Of a DNA stretch of 64,000 nt, positions 1-7,927 are shown in pieces. The DNA is taken from NCBI RefSeq assembly GCF_029201565.1, contig NZ_CP104002.1, forward strand, positions 3,613,001 to 3,677,000, in the 5' to 3' direction. This stretch comes from Devosia sp. SD17-2 (GTDB taxonomy: Bacteria > Pseudomonadota > Alphaproteobacteria > Rhizobiales > Devosiaceae). How positions within the stretch are numbered: position 1 is the first letter of the stretch; the number at the start of each line of letters is the position of its first letter. Position numbers and translations under genes: made by a program. Under the pieces are notes generated by a model. It did not search any database and was not told where the DNA came from. It saw nothing but the letters and a program-made list of their open reading frames with translations.

Positions 1-32
1 ACGATGGCAAGAATGGTGATGGGCTCAGGCAT
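1..32 (-). CDS. AzlD-like branched-chain amino acid exporter subunit, 5' end only
   Basis: An ATG at 32 opens a frame reading MPEPITILAI to the window edge and overlaps the azlC stop codon by a few bases. AzlD, the small partner of AzlC, normally follows azlC with just such an overlap. Only about ten codons are visible, so the identity rests on position. Confidence 0.45.
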   Translation of the reverse strand, partial: MPEPITILAI

Positions 33-738
33 CGGGCTTGGCCCAGATATAGGCTGCGATGATGCCGGAGAGCGCGCCGGCGGGCACATACCAGGCGCCG
101 GGGACGAGGAGATAGGTGCCCGCGCCGACGACGAGGCTCACGAGCCAAGGCCGGGCCGTCGCCACGCCCTGCCACATGCCGGAGAGCATGACGAGGAAGA
201 CGGCGGGAAATGCCATGTCGAAGCCGAAGCGGGTGATATCGCCGAGGACCGGGCCGATCAGCGCGCCGATGGCGGCGCTGGAGGGCCAGGAGAGATAGAG
301 CCCCAGCGAGAGGCCGATATAGAATGGCAGGCTGAGGACGCCATTGCGCTTGCGCGCGTCGTCGAGACCGAGCGCCCAGCTTTCGTCGCACATCAGCGCC
401 AGCGCCGGCAGCACCTTTCGCAAGGGCAGATGGCGCATGGTGGGGGCAAGCGCCGCGCCCATCAGGATGTGGCGGCTGTTCACAAGCAGGGTCAGCGCGA
501 CGATGAGCGGAATGGTCGGCGGCCAAGTCCAGAGATCGACGACGGTGAACTCGGACCCGCCGGCGAAATTGAGCCCGGTCATCAGCGCGATTTCGAGCGC
601 GGAAATGCCTTTTTCGGCGGCCTGCGAGCCAAGGACCAAGGCAAAGGGGATGAAGCCCAGGAGGACAGGAACCGAAACCCGGAGGCCGCGGAAAAACTCG
701 CTGCGCGCCGTTTCGGGCGCGGTGATGGTATCGGTCAT
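25..738 (-). CDS. azlC: AzlC family branched-chain amino acid exporter, large subunit
   Basis: This 237-residue inner-membrane protein has several hydrophobic segments, and its N-terminal half (residues about 18-90) reads like AzlC, with GFIPFALVLG and a following FAGGSEF motif. AzlC with the small AzlD exports branched-chain amino acids or analogues. Its start overlaps the stop of the methyltransferase-like gene by 4 bp, and an azlD-like start overlaps its end, so the three are probably co-transcribed. Length is normal for the family. Confidence 0.85.
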   Translation of the reverse strand: MTDTITAPETARSEFFRGLRVSVPVLLGFIPFALVLGSQAAEKGISALEIALMTGLNFAGGSEFTVVDLWTWPPTIPLIVALTLLVNSRHILMGAALAPTMRHLPLRKVLPALALMCDESWALGLDDARKRNGVLSLPFYIGLSLGLYLSWPSSAAIGALIGPVLGDITRFGFDMAFPAVFLVMLSGMWQGVATARPWLVSLVVGAGTYLLVPGAWYVPAGALSGIIAAYIWAKPDA

Positions 739-1403
739 TTCTTGGTGGCGACCCAGATCAGGTGACGGGCGCCGCCGCGCTTGCCATTGGCGCGCACCGG
801 CAACTCCTCCACGTTCATATTGGCTGACTTGAGGCGCTTGGTGAATTTGGCGTCCGGGTGAGCCGACCAGACGGCCAGGTGACCGCCGCGCGTCAGTGCC
901 GTCTTGGCGACCTCCAGGCCACGAGCACTGTAGAGCCGGTCATTTTCCGGGCGCGACAGGCCATCGGGGCCATTGTCGACGTCAAGGAGAATGGCGTCGT
1001 AAGACCCGCCTTCGGTGATCGCCGTGGCGACATCGCCCAGATGGAGTTTGACGCGCGGGTCATCGAGGCTGTCGCCGTGAATGGGTTTGAGGGGGCCACG
1101 GGCCCAGTCGACAACAGCAGGCACCAGCTCGGCGATGGTGATATCGGCGTCGGGGCCGAAATGCTGGAGGGCCGTGCGCAGGGTGAAACCCATGCCGAGC
1201 CCGCCGATAAGGATGCGGGCGCCGGGACGGGTGCCGACCCGTTCGGCTGATATGACGGCCAGCTGCTCCTCGGAGCCGCTGAGGCGGCTGTTCATCAGCT
1301 CGATGACGCCGGACATGATGGAGAACTCGGTGCCGCGCTGCATGAGTTTGAGCACGCCGCCGCCGGGAACAGCGGTCTCGTCCAATTTGATCCAGGGCAG
1401 CAT
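735..1403 (-). CDS. Spermidine synthase-like Rossmann methyltransferase
   Basis: A 222-residue protein with a SAM-binding glycine-rich motif (ILIGGLGMGF, residues about 65-75), an acidic end of strand 2, and a post-motif reading LLDVDNGPDGL. This matches the spermidine synthase-like (PF01564-type) group that is short and lacks the N-terminal beta domain of true SpeE. The substrate cannot be told from sequence, and true polyamine synthesis is unlikely. It overlaps azlC by 4 bp and lies about 90 bp downstream of the NanK-like gene. Confidence 0.7.
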   Translation of the reverse strand: MLPWIKLDETAVPGGGVLKLMQRGTEFSIMSGVIELMNSRLSGSEEQLAVISAERVGTRPGARILIGGLGMGFTLRTALQHFGPDADITIAELVPAVVDWARGPLKPIHGDSLDDPRVKLHLGDVATAITEGGSYDAILLDVDNGPDGLSRPENDRLYSARGLEVAKTALTRGGHLAVWSAHPDAKFTKRLKSANMNVEELPVRANGKRGGARHLIWVATKK

Positions 1404-1494
1404 GAAACTCGTCCTTATTCGGCTTGGCGTCCTGCCTAGTGCGGTTAAGCGGCAAAGCCAAGCCGAGGACGGCAGAATTTGAAGAGCCGGGCGG

Positions 1495-2355
1495 TTAGCG
1501 CCCGGCCTGTTGCGCCATCAGGAGCGCGCCGATGAGGCCGCTGTCGTGGCCGAGGGTCGCGGCAACGAGTTCGGGCCGGAAGAGGTCGGGCTCGCCAGCA
1601 AGGTGAGTCGCGACGCGCTCGAGATATCCGGGGGCGAGGCCGATGCTGCCACCGATGGCGACGCGGTCGAGGCCAAGGATGGAAGTCAGGTCAGCGACGA
1701 GGGTCGCGACGGCGCGGGCGGAGCGGTCGATAATGGCCTCATAGGCGCCGCTCTCGAACACCGCGCGGGCGTCCGGCAGATAGGCGGCAGCGGCGATGCC
1801 GCGACCACCGGCCACGCTTTCGACCGTGCCGAAGCGGCCGGAGCCACAGAGCGTGTCGCCCAGCGGCGAGGAGACAAAGCCGACATGTCCGGCGAGGCCA
1901 TTGGCGTTTTCGATCAGCCGGCCGCCGAGCACGAGCCCGCCGCCGATGCCGGTCGAAACGGTGAGATAGGCGAAATTATAACTGCCCTGCCCTGCGCCCA
2001 ACTGGGCCTCGGCCCAACCAGCGGCGGCGGCGTCATTGACGGCCTTGGTGCGCGGGCCGAACCGGGCGGCGAGTTCCGCGCCCAGCGGAGCGGACGTAAT
2101 GGCGCTCAGCGTCGTCTTATTGACGGCGTGCCAATTGCCCTCACGGTCGACGCGACCGGCAACGGCGACGCCCAGCGGCTCGCCCGCCTTGTAGCCAGCT
2201 TCGGCCAGCAGGGTCTCGATGGCGATCAGCTGATCGGCCAGCGCCGCACCGGCGTCCGTCGGCTGCTGCAGGCGGCGGGTGACGACGCCGTTCTCGATCT
2301 GGGCAACGGCGGTCTTGGTGCCGCCGAGATCGACGGCGAAACCATCAAGGCTCAT
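1495..2355 (-). CDS. nanK: ROK family sugar kinase, probable N-acetylmannosamine kinase
   Basis: A 286-residue ROK protein. The N-terminal phosphate-binding loop reads VDLGGTKTAVAQI (residues about 8-20) and a later glycine motif reads STGIGGGLVLGG. The usual ROK zinc motif is degenerate: in CGSGRFGTVE only one of the cysteines remains, so it is probably zinc-independent. Its start overlaps nanE by 4 bp. In a nanE/nanA neighbourhood the likely reaction is ATP-dependent 6-phosphorylation of N-acetylmannosamine. A glucokinase-like specificity cannot be excluded. Confidence 0.78.
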   Translation of the reverse strand: MSLDGFAVDLGGTKTAVAQIENGVVTRRLQQPTDAGAALADQLIAIETLLAEAGYKAGEPLGVAVAGRVDREGNWHAVNKTTLSAITSAPLGAELAARFGPRTKAVNDAAAAGWAEAQLGAGQGSYNFAYLTVSTGIGGGLVLGGRLIENANGLAGHVGFVSSPLGDTLCGSGRFGTVESVAGGRGIAAAAYLPDARAVFESGAYEAIIDRSARAVATLVADLTSILGLDRVAIGGSIGLAPGYLERVATHLAGEPDLFRPELVAATLGHDSGLIGALLMAQQAGR

Positions 2356-3026
2356 TTGGCGCCCCGGATGGCATCGGCGAACCAGGAAGTGACGTGCTCG
2401 AGCCGGGTCAGCGCGCTACCGACGGTGACGGCATCGGCGCCTGCGGCCATGGCGGCAGCGGCAAGCTCCGGGGTGTTGAAACGGCCTTCGGCCATGACGA
2501 AACCGCCCAGCGCCTTGAAGCCGCGGATCAGCTCGAAATCGGGGCCGTCATTGAGCCCTTCGGTTTCGGCGGTATAGCCGGACATGGTGGTGCCCAGGAT
2601 CTGCGCGCCCGCGGCCAGAGCGATGCGGCCATCTTCGAAGGTAGAGCTGTCGGCCATGGCGATCTTGCCGGCGCCGAGAATGGCTTTCAGAATGTCCTTG
2701 CGGCTGTCCGGACGCGGGCGATTGGTGGCGTCATAGGCGATGACGTCAGCACCGGCGTCGGCCAGCGCCAGCGCTTCGGCGATCCGCACGGTGATACGCA
2801 CCGGGGTACCGTCGAGGTCGGATTTGACGATGCCGATGATCGGCACGTTCACATGCGGGCGGGTGGCGCGAAGGTTGTCCACGCCTTCGATGCGCAGGGC
2901 TGCGGCGCCACCGGCGACACAGGCCTGGGCCATGGCCGCAACGATCTCGGGACGATCCATCGGACCGTCATCGACGGGCTGGCACGAGGCCACGAGGCCT
3001 CCACGGATGCGGCTGAGAATGTCCAC
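2352..3026 (-). CDS. nanE: N-acetylmannosamine-6-phosphate 2-epimerase
   Basis: A TIM-barrel protein of 224 residues from a GTG start at 3026, preceded by GAAGG. The N-terminal GGLVASCQPVDDGPMD, the middle IIGIVKSDLDGTPVRITV and the C-terminal AAGADAVTVGSALTRLEH match NanE. It converts ManNAc-6-P to GlcNAc-6-P in the cytoplasm, feeding nagA/nagB, which are not in this window. The open frame runs upstream to 3155, but that extension is unlike the family and overlaps an intergenic hairpin, so the shorter start is preferred. Confidence 0.87.
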   Translation of the reverse strand: MDILSRIRGGLVASCQPVDDGPMDRPEIVAAMAQACVAGGAAALRIEGVDNLRATRPHVNVPIIGIVKSDLDGTPVRITVRIAEALALADAGADVIAYDATNRPRPDSRKDILKAILGAGKIAMADSSTFEDGRIALAAGAQILGTTMSGYTAETEGLNDGPDFELIRGFKALGGFVMAEGRFNTPELAAAAMAAGADAVTVGSALTRLEHVTSWFADAIRGAK

Positions 3027-3054
3027 GCTGAAAATGCCTTCTATGGAAAGAGTG

Positions 3055-3082
3055 CCGGCAGCACCCGGATGGATGCTGCCGG
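3055..3082 (-). other. Intercistronic stem-loop between nanA-like gene and nanE
   Basis: A 9-bp perfect inverted repeat (3055-3063 with 3074-3082, 10-nt loop) lies in the roughly 70-bp gap downstream of the lyase stop. On the minus strand it is followed by a short T-containing run, so it may be a weak terminator or an mRNA-stabilising hairpin. Confidence 0.55.
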
Positions 3083-3096
3083 AATCGGTCAGCAGA

Positions 3097-4020
3097 TTAG
3101 GCGATGAGGCCCAGATCGCGCACGATCTTTTCGATCGCCGAAACGGTAGGCGCATCGAGATCCTTGAGCGGGGCGGTGTTGGTGGCCGAGCTCAGGAGGC
3201 CACGGGCTGCCATTGCGACCTTGAAGGCGCCGATGCCGGTTACGTCGCCCGAATGCCCCTTGGGGACGAAGACGATCTCGAACAGGGCATTGATGAATTC
3301 CTGTTCCTTGACGGCAGTTTCGAAATCGCGCGCTTCGATGGCATTCCAGAGGCGGACATAGGAGGCCGCATCGACATTGGCGAGACCGGGCACGGCGCCA
3401 TCGGCACCGGCAAGACCCATGGCGTCGACCACGACTTCGTGGCCGGTGAGCAGGGTCAGCGGGCTGCCGGCGGCCTTGTTCATGGCAATGAGGCGGCGGA
3501 AGCCGACGTCGTCGCCCGAGGAATCCTTGACGCCGACAATGACGCCTTCCTTGCCCAGCTGGACCAGCAGGCTGGCCGAGAGCTTCTTGTGGGCGCGGAC
3601 CGGGATGTCATAGGCAAAGAGCGGAACGCTGATGGCCTTGGCGACGGCGCGGAAGTGGTCGGCGACTTCTGCTTCGTCATTGATGGTGTAGAGCGGCGGG
3701 GTGATGACGATGGCGTCTGCACCGGCTTCGATGAAGGCCTTTGCCGAACGGATGACAGTGTGGACCGAAAGGTCCATGGCGCCAGCAATGACAGGCACGC
3801 GGCCGGCCGTAACCGTCGCGATGGTCTTGATGACGGCGAGGCGATCTTCGTCGGAGAGGTAGGCGACCTGACCGCTGGAGCCGAGGGCGAAAATGCCGTG
3901 AACGCCCTGGGAGATGAGGTGTTCGACAAGGGCGGTGAGATCGGCATGGTTCACCGTACCATCGGGATTGATGGGGGTAACGATGGGGGGAATGATGCCG
4001 CGGAAACTATGCTTGGACAT
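3097..4020 (-). CDS. DapA/NanA-superfamily lyase, probable N-acetylneuraminate lyase
   Basis: A 307-residue class I aldolase of the dihydrodipicolinate synthase/NAL family. Visible landmarks are the substrate-binding GSSGQ loop (residues about 48-52), the AYDIP tyrosine motif, and the Schiff-base lysine in GVKDSSGD (about residue 165). The first motif reads GSSGQ, compatible with NAL or keto-acid aldolases rather than a clear DapA GTTGE. It lies between transporter genes and nanE/nanK, which favours cleavage of sialic acid to ManNAc and pyruvate. Another 2-keto-3-deoxy sugar acid remains possible. Confidence 0.75.
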   Translation of the reverse strand: MSKHSFRGIIPPIVTPINPDGTVNHADLTALVEHLISQGVHGIFALGSSGQVAYLSDEDRLAVIKTIATVTAGRVPVIAGAMDLSVHTVIRSAKAFIEAGADAIVITPPLYTINDEAEVADHFRAVAKAISVPLFAYDIPVRAHKKLSASLLVQLGKEGVIVGVKDSSGDDVGFRRLIAMNKAAGSPLTLLTGHEVVVDAMGLAGADGAVPGLANVDAASYVRLWNAIEARDFETAVKEQEFINALFEIVFVPKGHSGDVTGIGAFKVAMAARGLLSSATNTAPLKDLDAPTVSAIEKIVRDLGLIA

Positions 4021-4061
4021 GCTTTAGGGGACCAGTGGTCAGGGGGAGGAGAAGGAGGGGA

Positions 4062-4886
4062 TCAGGCGCTCTTGGCATGCAGCAGGCTGGGCGCCGCCGC
4101 CAGAAGGGTTCTTGTGTAGTCCTGCGAGGGCGAGCCCAGCACCTGCGCGCCGGGGCCGAACTCAATGACCTTGCCGCGGTTCATCACGGCGATATCGTCC
4201 GAGATGTGCCGCACGGTCTGGATGTCGTGGGAGATAAAGACCATGCCGAGATCGAGCTCGCGTTTGAGATCCTGCAGGAGATTGAGGATCTGGGCGCGGA
4301 CCGAGACGTCGAGCGCGGAGGTCGGCTCGTCAGCGACGATGACCTGCGGCTCTAGCGTCAAGGCGCGGGCAATGGCGACGCGCTGCTTCTGGCCGCCGGA
4401 CAATTGGGCGGGAATGGCGTCGAGCACGGACTGCGGCAGGCCGACCAGGTTGACCAGCTCGGAGACGCGAGCCCTACGGCTCTGGGCATCGCCGATGCCG
4501 TGGACATTGAGAGGGTCGGTCAGCGCATCGCGCACCAGCATGCGGGCATTGAGGGCGGTTGCCGGGTCCTGGAAGACGACGGAAACGACGCGGCCAATGC
4601 GCTTTCGGGTGGCGGCGTCGAAGTTTTTCACCTCTTCGCCGCCGAAGAAGATCCGGCCGGCGCTGGGCTTGAGCAGCCCGATCAGCACTTTTGCGGCGGT
4701 CGACTTGCCCGAACCGGACTCACCCACCACGCCGAGCGTGCGTCCGCGGTGGACGGCGAGCGAGACATGATCGAGGGCGCGCAGGGCGACCGGCTTGAAC
4801 AGCGAGGAGCGGATGCGGAAGTCGACGCAGACGTCGCGCAGTTCGATCAGGGCACTATCGGCAGACTTGCTGGTGATCGCGTTCAT
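4062..4886 (-). CDS. Dipeptide/oligopeptide-type ABC transporter ATPase (DppF-like)
   Basis: A 274-residue ABC ATPase with Walker A GESGSGKST (about residues 55-63), signature LSGGQKQRVAIARAL, and Walker B VIVADEPTSALD. Its start overlaps the upstream fused permease-ATPase by 4 bp. Together they supply the two nucleotide-binding domains of the importer. The C-terminal oligopeptide ABC extension is short. Confidence 0.88.
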   Translation of the reverse strand: MNAITSKSADSALIELRDVCVDFRIRSSLFKPVALRALDHVSLAVHRGRTLGVVGESGSGKSTAAKVLIGLLKPSAGRIFFGGEEVKNFDAATRKRIGRVVSVVFQDPATALNARMLVRDALTDPLNVHGIGDAQSRRARVSELVNLVGLPQSVLDAIPAQLSGGQKQRVAIARALTLEPQVIVADEPTSALDVSVRAQILNLLQDLKRELDLGMVFISHDIQTVRHISDDIAVMNRGKVIEFGPGAQVLGSPSQDYTRTLLAAAPSLLHAKSA

Positions 4887-6880
4887 GCGTGGGCCTCGAT
4901 CGGCTGGACAATCTCGTCATCGGGGTGAGCGGCGTAGAAATGCTCGGTGCCCGGGATCTGGCGGAAGACGGGGGTGACGCCGGCATTGCGCGCGGGATTG
5001 GACGAGCGCGGGGCGAAGCGGTCGCCCTTGGGGAATTCCCGCGGCGAGGGCACGGTGCCGCGCACCTGATGCAGCCGGCTGGCGCTGGCCTCAATGCTGA
5101 GCACGGCGCCGAGCAGGCCACGGGTATATTCGTGGACCGGCTGGGTGAGGATTTCGCGGGTCTTGCCCTGCTCGACCATCTGGCCGGCATACATGACCGA
5201 AATGCGGTGCGAGATTTCGGCCACCAGCGCCAGATCGTGCGAGACGAAGAGCATGGCAAAGCCCAGTTCCTCGCGCAGGCGATTGAGGAGGTCGACCACC
5301 TGCTTTTGCACGGTCACGTCGAGGGCCGTGGTGGGCTCATCGGCGATCACCAGCTTGGGGTTGCGCGTCAGGGCCATGGCGATGAGGACGCGCTGGCGCT
5401 GGCCACCCGAAAGCTCGTGCGGATAGGAATTGAGCGTGCGGGTGGGGTCGAGGCCAACCATGGTCAGCAGGTCCTCGGCGGAGCGAGTGCCGCCGCGCGA
5501 GGTGAGCTGGGCCATTTGCGAGCGGATCAGCATGGCCGGGTTCAGCGAGGACAGCGCATCCTGATAGATCATGGCGATGCCCTTGCCGCGTAGGGCATTG
5601 CGTTCCTTCTCACTCATGGTGAGGAGGTTCTTGCCCTCAAAGAGGATCTCGCCGCGAATGCGCGCCTTGGGATCGAGCTGACCCATGATGGCGAGCGAGG
5701 TAATGGACTTGCCGCAACCAGACTCCCCGACCAGCGCCACGGTCTCACCGGGGCGGACGGAGAAGGAGATATTGTCCACGACATCGACATTGCCGTGGCG
5801 CGGGAAGCCGATGGAGAGATTGCGCACTTCGAGGATGGGCGCGACGGTCTCGTCCATTGTGAGGCGGTCGGTGCGGGCCAGTTCGACCCGGCGGAGTTCG
5901 GCGAGGCGTTCTTCGAGGAGCGCGGAGCCGGCGGCATCAGCAGTTTCCTCGGCCTTGGGGGCTTCGAGCTGTTCGATGGCGGCTTCGACCTCGGCCGCAT
6001 TGACCTGGGCACGGGCGCGCGGAGCGGCCATGGCGTCGGTCATCCCCTCGGCGAGGACGTTAAGCGCCAGCACGGTGACGGTGATCAGCGCACCGGCAAA
6101 GAGCGTCGACCACCAGGCGCCGGACATCACCAGCTGACGACCGGATGCCATGACATTGCCCCAGGAGGGTTCGGGGTCGGGGACGCCAGCCTGGATGAAG
6201 GAGAGCGAAGCCTCAAAGACGATGGCATCGGCCACAAGGATGGTGGCGAAGACCAGCACGGGCGCAATGCAGTTGCGGGCCACATGCTTGATCAGGATAT
6301 GCGGTGTCGAAGCGCCCATCACGCGGATCGCGGCGACATAGTCTTCGCCATACTGGCCGATGATATTGGCGCGGATGACGCGGGTGAGCTGGGGCACGTA
6401 GAGGAAGGCGATGGTCAGCACCAGCACCGGCATGGTCTGGCCGAAGACGGTGACGAACACCACAGCGAGTGCAATGCCGGGGAAGGACATGACCATGTCC
6501 AGCACGCGCATCAGCACTTCGGAGACCCATTTGCCCGAGGTGGCCGCAATGGCGCCGAGAATGGCGGCGGCCACGAGAGCTACTGCCGTCGCCGCCAGAC
6601 CGATGATGAGCGAATAGCGGGCGCCATAGACGAGACGGGAAAAGATATCCCGGCCCTGACGGTCAGTGCCGAACCAATGCGCGGCGTCAGGACCGGCGGG
6701 ACCACGGGTGAGGCCGGTGGCCAGCGGATCGTAGGGCGCAATCAGCGGCGCAAAGATCGCGCCAAGGCAGACCAGCACCAGCACGCCTAGGGCAAAGCGG
6801 GAGGTCAGCGACAGCTGGCGCAGCCCGGAAAGCGCAAGGCCAGGAACGGAAAGCTTTTTAGTGGTTTCGGTTCTGATCAC
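4883..6880 (-). CDS. Fused ABC permease and ATPase (DppC-DppD fusion)
   Basis: A 665-residue fusion. Residues 1-290 form a DppC-type permease with about six membrane segments and an EAA-like loop. A charged, alanine/glutamate-rich linker of about 60 residues follows. Residues about 350-600 form a DppD-type ATPase with Walker A GESGCGKS, signature LSGGQRQRVLIAMAL and Walker B VIADEPTTALD, ending in an oligopeptide/dipeptide ABC C-terminal region. The same frame is open throughout, so this looks like a genuine fusion. A family-5 type sialic-acid ABC system (SatABCD of Haemophilus ducreyi) is a known precedent for this transporter class in sialic-acid uptake. Confidence 0.88.
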   Translation of the reverse strand: MIRTETTKKLSVPGLALSGLRQLSLTSRFALGVLVLVCLGAIFAPLIAPYDPLATGLTRGPAGPDAAHWFGTDRQGRDIFSRLVYGARYSLIIGLAATAVALVAAAILGAIAATSGKWVSEVLMRVLDMVMSFPGIALAVVFVTVFGQTMPVLVLTIAFLYVPQLTRVIRANIIGQYGEDYVAAIRVMGASTPHILIKHVARNCIAPVLVFATILVADAIVFEASLSFIQAGVPDPEPSWGNVMASGRQLVMSGAWWSTLFAGALITVTVLALNVLAEGMTDAMAAPRARAQVNAAEVEAAIEQLEAPKAEETADAAGSALLEERLAELRRVELARTDRLTMDETVAPILEVRNLSIGFPRHGNVDVVDNISFSVRPGETVALVGESGCGKSITSLAIMGQLDPKARIRGEILFEGKNLLTMSEKERNALRGKGIAMIYQDALSSLNPAMLIRSQMAQLTSRGGTRSAEDLLTMVGLDPTRTLNSYPHELSGGQRQRVLIAMALTRNPKLVIADEPTTALDVTVQKQVVDLLNRLREELGFAMLFVSHDLALVAEISHRISVMYAGQMVEQGKTREILTQPVHEYTRGLLGAVLSIEASASRLHQVRGTVPSPREFPKGDRFAPRSSNPARNAGVTPVFRQIPGTEHFYAAHPDDEIVQPIEAHA

Positions 6881-6881
6881 G

Positions 6882-7847
6882 TCAAATATCCCGGATGCGC
6901 GGATTGACCAGCACGTAGAGCAGGTCGACGATGACGTTGATGACGATAAAGGCGATCGCCACGGTGAGGGTCACGCCCTGAACCAGGTTCGGCTCGTTGT
7001 TGGTGACGCCATTCATGATCAAGATCCCCATCCCGTTGATGTTGAAGATGATCTCGATGATGACCGCACCGCCCATGAGATAGCCGATGCGCAGGCCCAG
7101 AACGGTGATCGGGGTGATGAGCGCATTGCGCAGCACATTTCGGCCCACCACGACATGGCGCGGGATGCCGGCGCCGAGCGCGGTGCGGACATAGTCCTTG
7201 TCCAGCTCTTCAACCACGGCGGTTCGTACCACGCGGGAGAGCTGGCCGATCACCGGCACGGCAAGCGCCACGGCCGGCAGGAACATGCGCATGAACCAGC
7301 CACCGAAATTGCCGAACATGCCCGGCAGGCGTCCGGCGGTCGGCAGCAGCGAAAAAATGCCCACTTTCTGACCGAGCAACTGGATCAGCAGCACAGCCAG
7401 CCAGAAGGATGGCGTCGACAGCGAGGCAATGGAGAAGATGCGGATGACCTGGTCGGGCCAGCGATCGCGATAGATAGCGGCGATAACGCCGAGCAGCAGC
7501 GAGAAGACGACGGCGATGATGAGGCCGAGGAAAGTCAGCTGCAGCGTGATGGGGAAAGCGCGCATTACCTCGTCGATGACGGGGAGCTGGCGGGCCGAAT
7601 ATGTGCCCATGTCGAACTGGAGCAGGCCGCCGACAAAGGAGACATAGCGCGTCAGGAGCGGCTCGTTGAGGCCGTGCAGTTCGCGATATTGCGCCCGCGC
7701 CTCGAGCGAGGCGCCCTCGCCCAGCGCCGTGATCGCAGGATCGACGCTCGAAAAGGACATGACAAAGAAGACGAGGAAGGTGATCCCGAGGATCATGATC
7801 GGCAATTGCACCAGACGGCGCCCGATCAGGTTGAGCACATTTAGCAT
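6882..7847 (-). CDS. ABC transporter permease (DppB-like)
   Basis: A 321-residue inner-membrane permease with the DppB layout: an N-terminal membrane helix (LVQLPIMILGITFLVFF), a long periplasmic loop, then five further helices and a C-terminal LVNPRIR. The EAA-type motif lies near RTALGAGIPRHVVV. It ends immediately before the fused permease-ATPase and pairs with its DppC-like half. Confidence 0.88.
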   Translation of the reverse strand: MLNVLNLIGRRLVQLPIMILGITFLVFFVMSFSSVDPAITALGEGASLEARAQYRELHGLNEPLLTRYVSFVGGLLQFDMGTYSARQLPVIDEVMRAFPITLQLTFLGLIIAVVFSLLLGVIAAIYRDRWPDQVIRIFSIASLSTPSFWLAVLLIQLLGQKVGIFSLLPTAGRLPGMFGNFGGWFMRMFLPAVALAVPVIGQLSRVVRTAVVEELDKDYVRTALGAGIPRHVVVGRNVLRNALITPITVLGLRIGYLMGGAVIIEIIFNINGMGILIMNGVTNNEPNLVQGVTLTVAIAFIVINVIVDLLYVLVNPRIRDI

Positions 7848-7884
7848 GGCCGTCCGGCTCGCTTTTCAGTTGCAGGGAACCTGC

Positions 7885-7911
7885 CAGGCTCCGGGTATGC
7901 CCCGGAGCCTG
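7885..7911 (-). other. Stem-loop between binding-protein and permease genes
   Basis: An 11-bp perfect inverted repeat (7885-7895 with 7901-7911, 5-nt loop) follows the binding-protein stop codon. On the minus strand there is no T-run after it, so it is better read as a stability or processivity element that raises binding-protein mRNA over transporter mRNA than as a full terminator. Confidence 0.6.
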
Positions 7912-7927
7912 AAGTTTTCAGATCAGC